Of a stretch of DNA of 30,083 nucleotides, positions 28,372-30,083 are shown piece after piece. The notes beneath the pieces were generated by a model. It saw nothing but the letters and a program-made list of their open reading frames with translations, was not told where the DNA came from and did not search any database. Each line of letters opens with the position of its first letter. Positions within the stretch are counted from its first letter, which is position 1. The position numbers were made by a program, and so were the translations under genes. This DNA is from Gracilaria domingensis (Eukaryota; Rhodophyta; Florideophyceae; Gracilariales; Gracilariaceae), in contig VCMS01000444.1 in the NCBI GenBank assembly GCA_022539475.1, positions 1 through 30,083 of the forward strand, given 5' to 3'.

Positions 28372-30083
28372 TGCTACGGGTTATTTTATCTGTTTTCGAT
28401 TTATTGAACATGCTTTCATTGATTGACGCAAACGTTAGTTTATTTGTTTGTCAGCTGAAACACATACGTTTTAAAACTTCTGGCAAATCGCATCAAACTG
28501 TCCAGGCATGACAAGTATGTTCATTTTAAGATGGGTCAAAAAAGTATCTCCGAACGTTGGCTAGAAACCTAACTTATTGAAATCTTAAACTCGAAGTATC
28601 TTCTCAACAGACACTATGTTTCAAAAACTGCAACATCAAAAACTTAGTTTTAGCAATATATGTCCACACTAGTGCAAAAATTTTAGATTAAAGCGCTTTA
28701 ACACAAAAATATATTTGCAAACTTATTAACTTACTCTAAAATGAGAGTTTTGTCATTTTCTTTGCATTCTATTCTTGAGATGCAGTTTGGCAGCGTCTTT
28801 GCATGCTTCTAAAAACTGGAAATACCTCACAATAGCTTCAATTATCTCAATCATAAAATCTTATTTCCTGAGTCAAACAAGACTAACTATGCATGTAAGT
28901 TACTCAACCATGCCTCAACTTGAACTGGTTCATACTAACGCAGAGTTTACTGTAAGTGAGAGTATGCAGTTCTTGCCAACATAAAGTCTTTCATTTTAAA
29001 TTAAAAATCGTATTTTCTAGACGAAATGAAAACAGTGACTTACGCTTACTATTTTAACAGCAATGCAACCCATTATTTAAAATTAACTATATTTATTATT
29101 AAGTTCTTCACTTTATCGCTTATCCGCGTCCTCCATAGTACGAGTCAGTACCCTACTCAACTGTACTAGTATAATACTACTATATACCGCGCTTGCTTTC
29201 CGTTCATTTTCAGTTAGAACTAAAAAGGTGAATCTTCGGTTCTTTGACTACACAGATCTTACGCCTAAAAAAAACCCGAATGCATTATGTCATTTTACCA
29301 TACTTGTCATTCTGTGTCCACAGCTTTCGAACTAAGCTTCCACCAAGGGCACTAGTACGACGCGTTCTTATTGCACTCGACCGATGTGCGATATCACTCT
29401 ATCGTCCTTGTTATTGCCTGGAAAGAGGGCAATAACCAATTTGGCCTGGTTATTGCCCTCTTCCAGGCAACAACCAATCGGGCAGCAATGAGGAGAACAA
29501 GAAATACTTAAATTCTTGCAATATTCGTACTTGTGCACATCACGTGCGCAACAGTGCTATTCCGATTCTGCATGCAATTCATGCTCTCCGGCGTAACCAC
29601 CGTGCAATAAAGCGCTTATACTCAAAAGCCTCGTGAATACCGTCTCACTCGACAGCAAAAATTGTCCTCGCCTCGGCTCGGCCCAAGTTTTCTTCCATGC
29701 CCCTTATCGCACTCGGCTGTGATATAACCCACACGACAGATTTCCACTGCTCGGCATCGGTAAAATTTTACCCGAATCGAGCAGGACTTCAGACTCGTCA
29801 TTGATGACACACGATTCATCCACCCCTTTGTTCAGTCACGGTCTTATCCCGCCCGAGCAGAATTTCGCTAGCGGCTTCACGCATGCACGCGGCTGCCACT
29901 AAGGCTGATCGCCAAACGGTGAATGACACACTGGGAGCAAACCGACGTGGAGTCACTCCCTTCGCTATTTGACAATCCATGGAGGCTAGAGGACGCAGAA
30001 GACCAGTTTGCTCGCGGTATCCCGAGTATAATGAGTGGAGTACGCGGAGCAAACCCTTCCACGATACCACACTTCGTGCTCGG
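28372..30083. other. No confident gene
   Basis: AT-rich to about 29200, then more balanced. Short frames only: plus 28775-28984, minus 29622-29819 and minus 29816-30070. The last two overlap each other's neighbourhood and have Arg/Ser-rich translations typical of chance frames. The one clear structure is the hairpin at 29410-29474. Confidence 0.4.
29410..29474. repeat. Strong hairpin, 28-29 bp arms
   Basis: Arm 29410-29438 (GTTATTGCCTGGAAAGAGGG...) pairs with 29447-29474 (...CCCTCTTCCAGGCAACAAC) with one mismatch and one bulged A, around an 8-nt loop. It may be a foldback element or a hairpin RNA. No gene is adjacent. Confidence 0.7.

Noticed and set aside
1..30083. tRNA, rRNA or bacterial-type operons
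   Set aside because: No cloverleaf with a GGTTCRA box, no rRNA sequence and no gene clusters with ribosome-binding sites could be found by reading.

Overview
This 30 kb window reads as eukaryotic nuclear DNA from a transposon-rich locus. The evidence is a gag/protease retrotransposon, a Tnp2 (CACTA-type) transposase, a PIF/Harbinger transposase, a DIRS/Ngaro-like reverse transcriptase remnant, spliceosomal introns of 69 to 90 nt (GTAAGT donors, TACTAAC or TGCTAAC branch sites, CAG/TAG/AAG acceptors), F-box/WD40 coding sequence and AATAAA/TATA-like signals. There are no bacterial operon signs. A plant-like WD40 family makes an alga, perhaps a red alga, my leading guess, but the sequence alone does not settle the organism.

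Layout. 1-1853 (minus): the gag and protease part of an LTR retrotransposon, with pol running off the left edge. 2139-2639 (minus): a small double zinc-finger gene whose only possible ATG is made by splicing. 2640-3600: a purine/G-rich tract, then a cluster of palindromes with CCAAT boxes, feeding a compact plus-strand gene at 3649-4041 that has a TATA-like box, AATAAA and a 3' hairpin. 4170-7198: mostly unassignable sequence plus a frameshifted basic ORF (5447-6501, minus). 7199-10305 (minus): a nearly full-length but broken Tnp2 transposase. 11127-12377 (plus): an intact 416-codon basic protein of unknown function, the longest unbroken ORF that looks functional. 13465-14682 (plus): a tandemly duplicated intron-bearing gene interrupted by two long foldback sequences. 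15270-16259: a PIF/Harbinger transposase with one nonsense codon. 16528-18681: an F-box-like/WD40 pseudogene cut off at its 3' end. 18746-20820: a coiled-coil pseudogene. 21343-22876 (minus): an unrecognised frameshifted gene. 22885-24496 (plus): a DIRS/Ngaro-like RT and RNase H remnant. 24590-25835: fragments. 25836-30083: AT-rich and nearly gene-free, with one short coding-like fragment, an E2F-like palindrome and one strong hairpin.

Most large coding regions are broken. Several stay in one frame and are cut only by single nonsense codons (PIF, most of Tnp2). Others carry one-base shifts, some at homopolymers, so real decay and sequence error both need considering. I see no genes acting as one pathway. 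The most interesting points are the splice-created start codon, the palindrome cluster upstream of the small gene, the duplicated intron gene with its foldbacks, and the intact 416-codon ORF divergent from the transposase.
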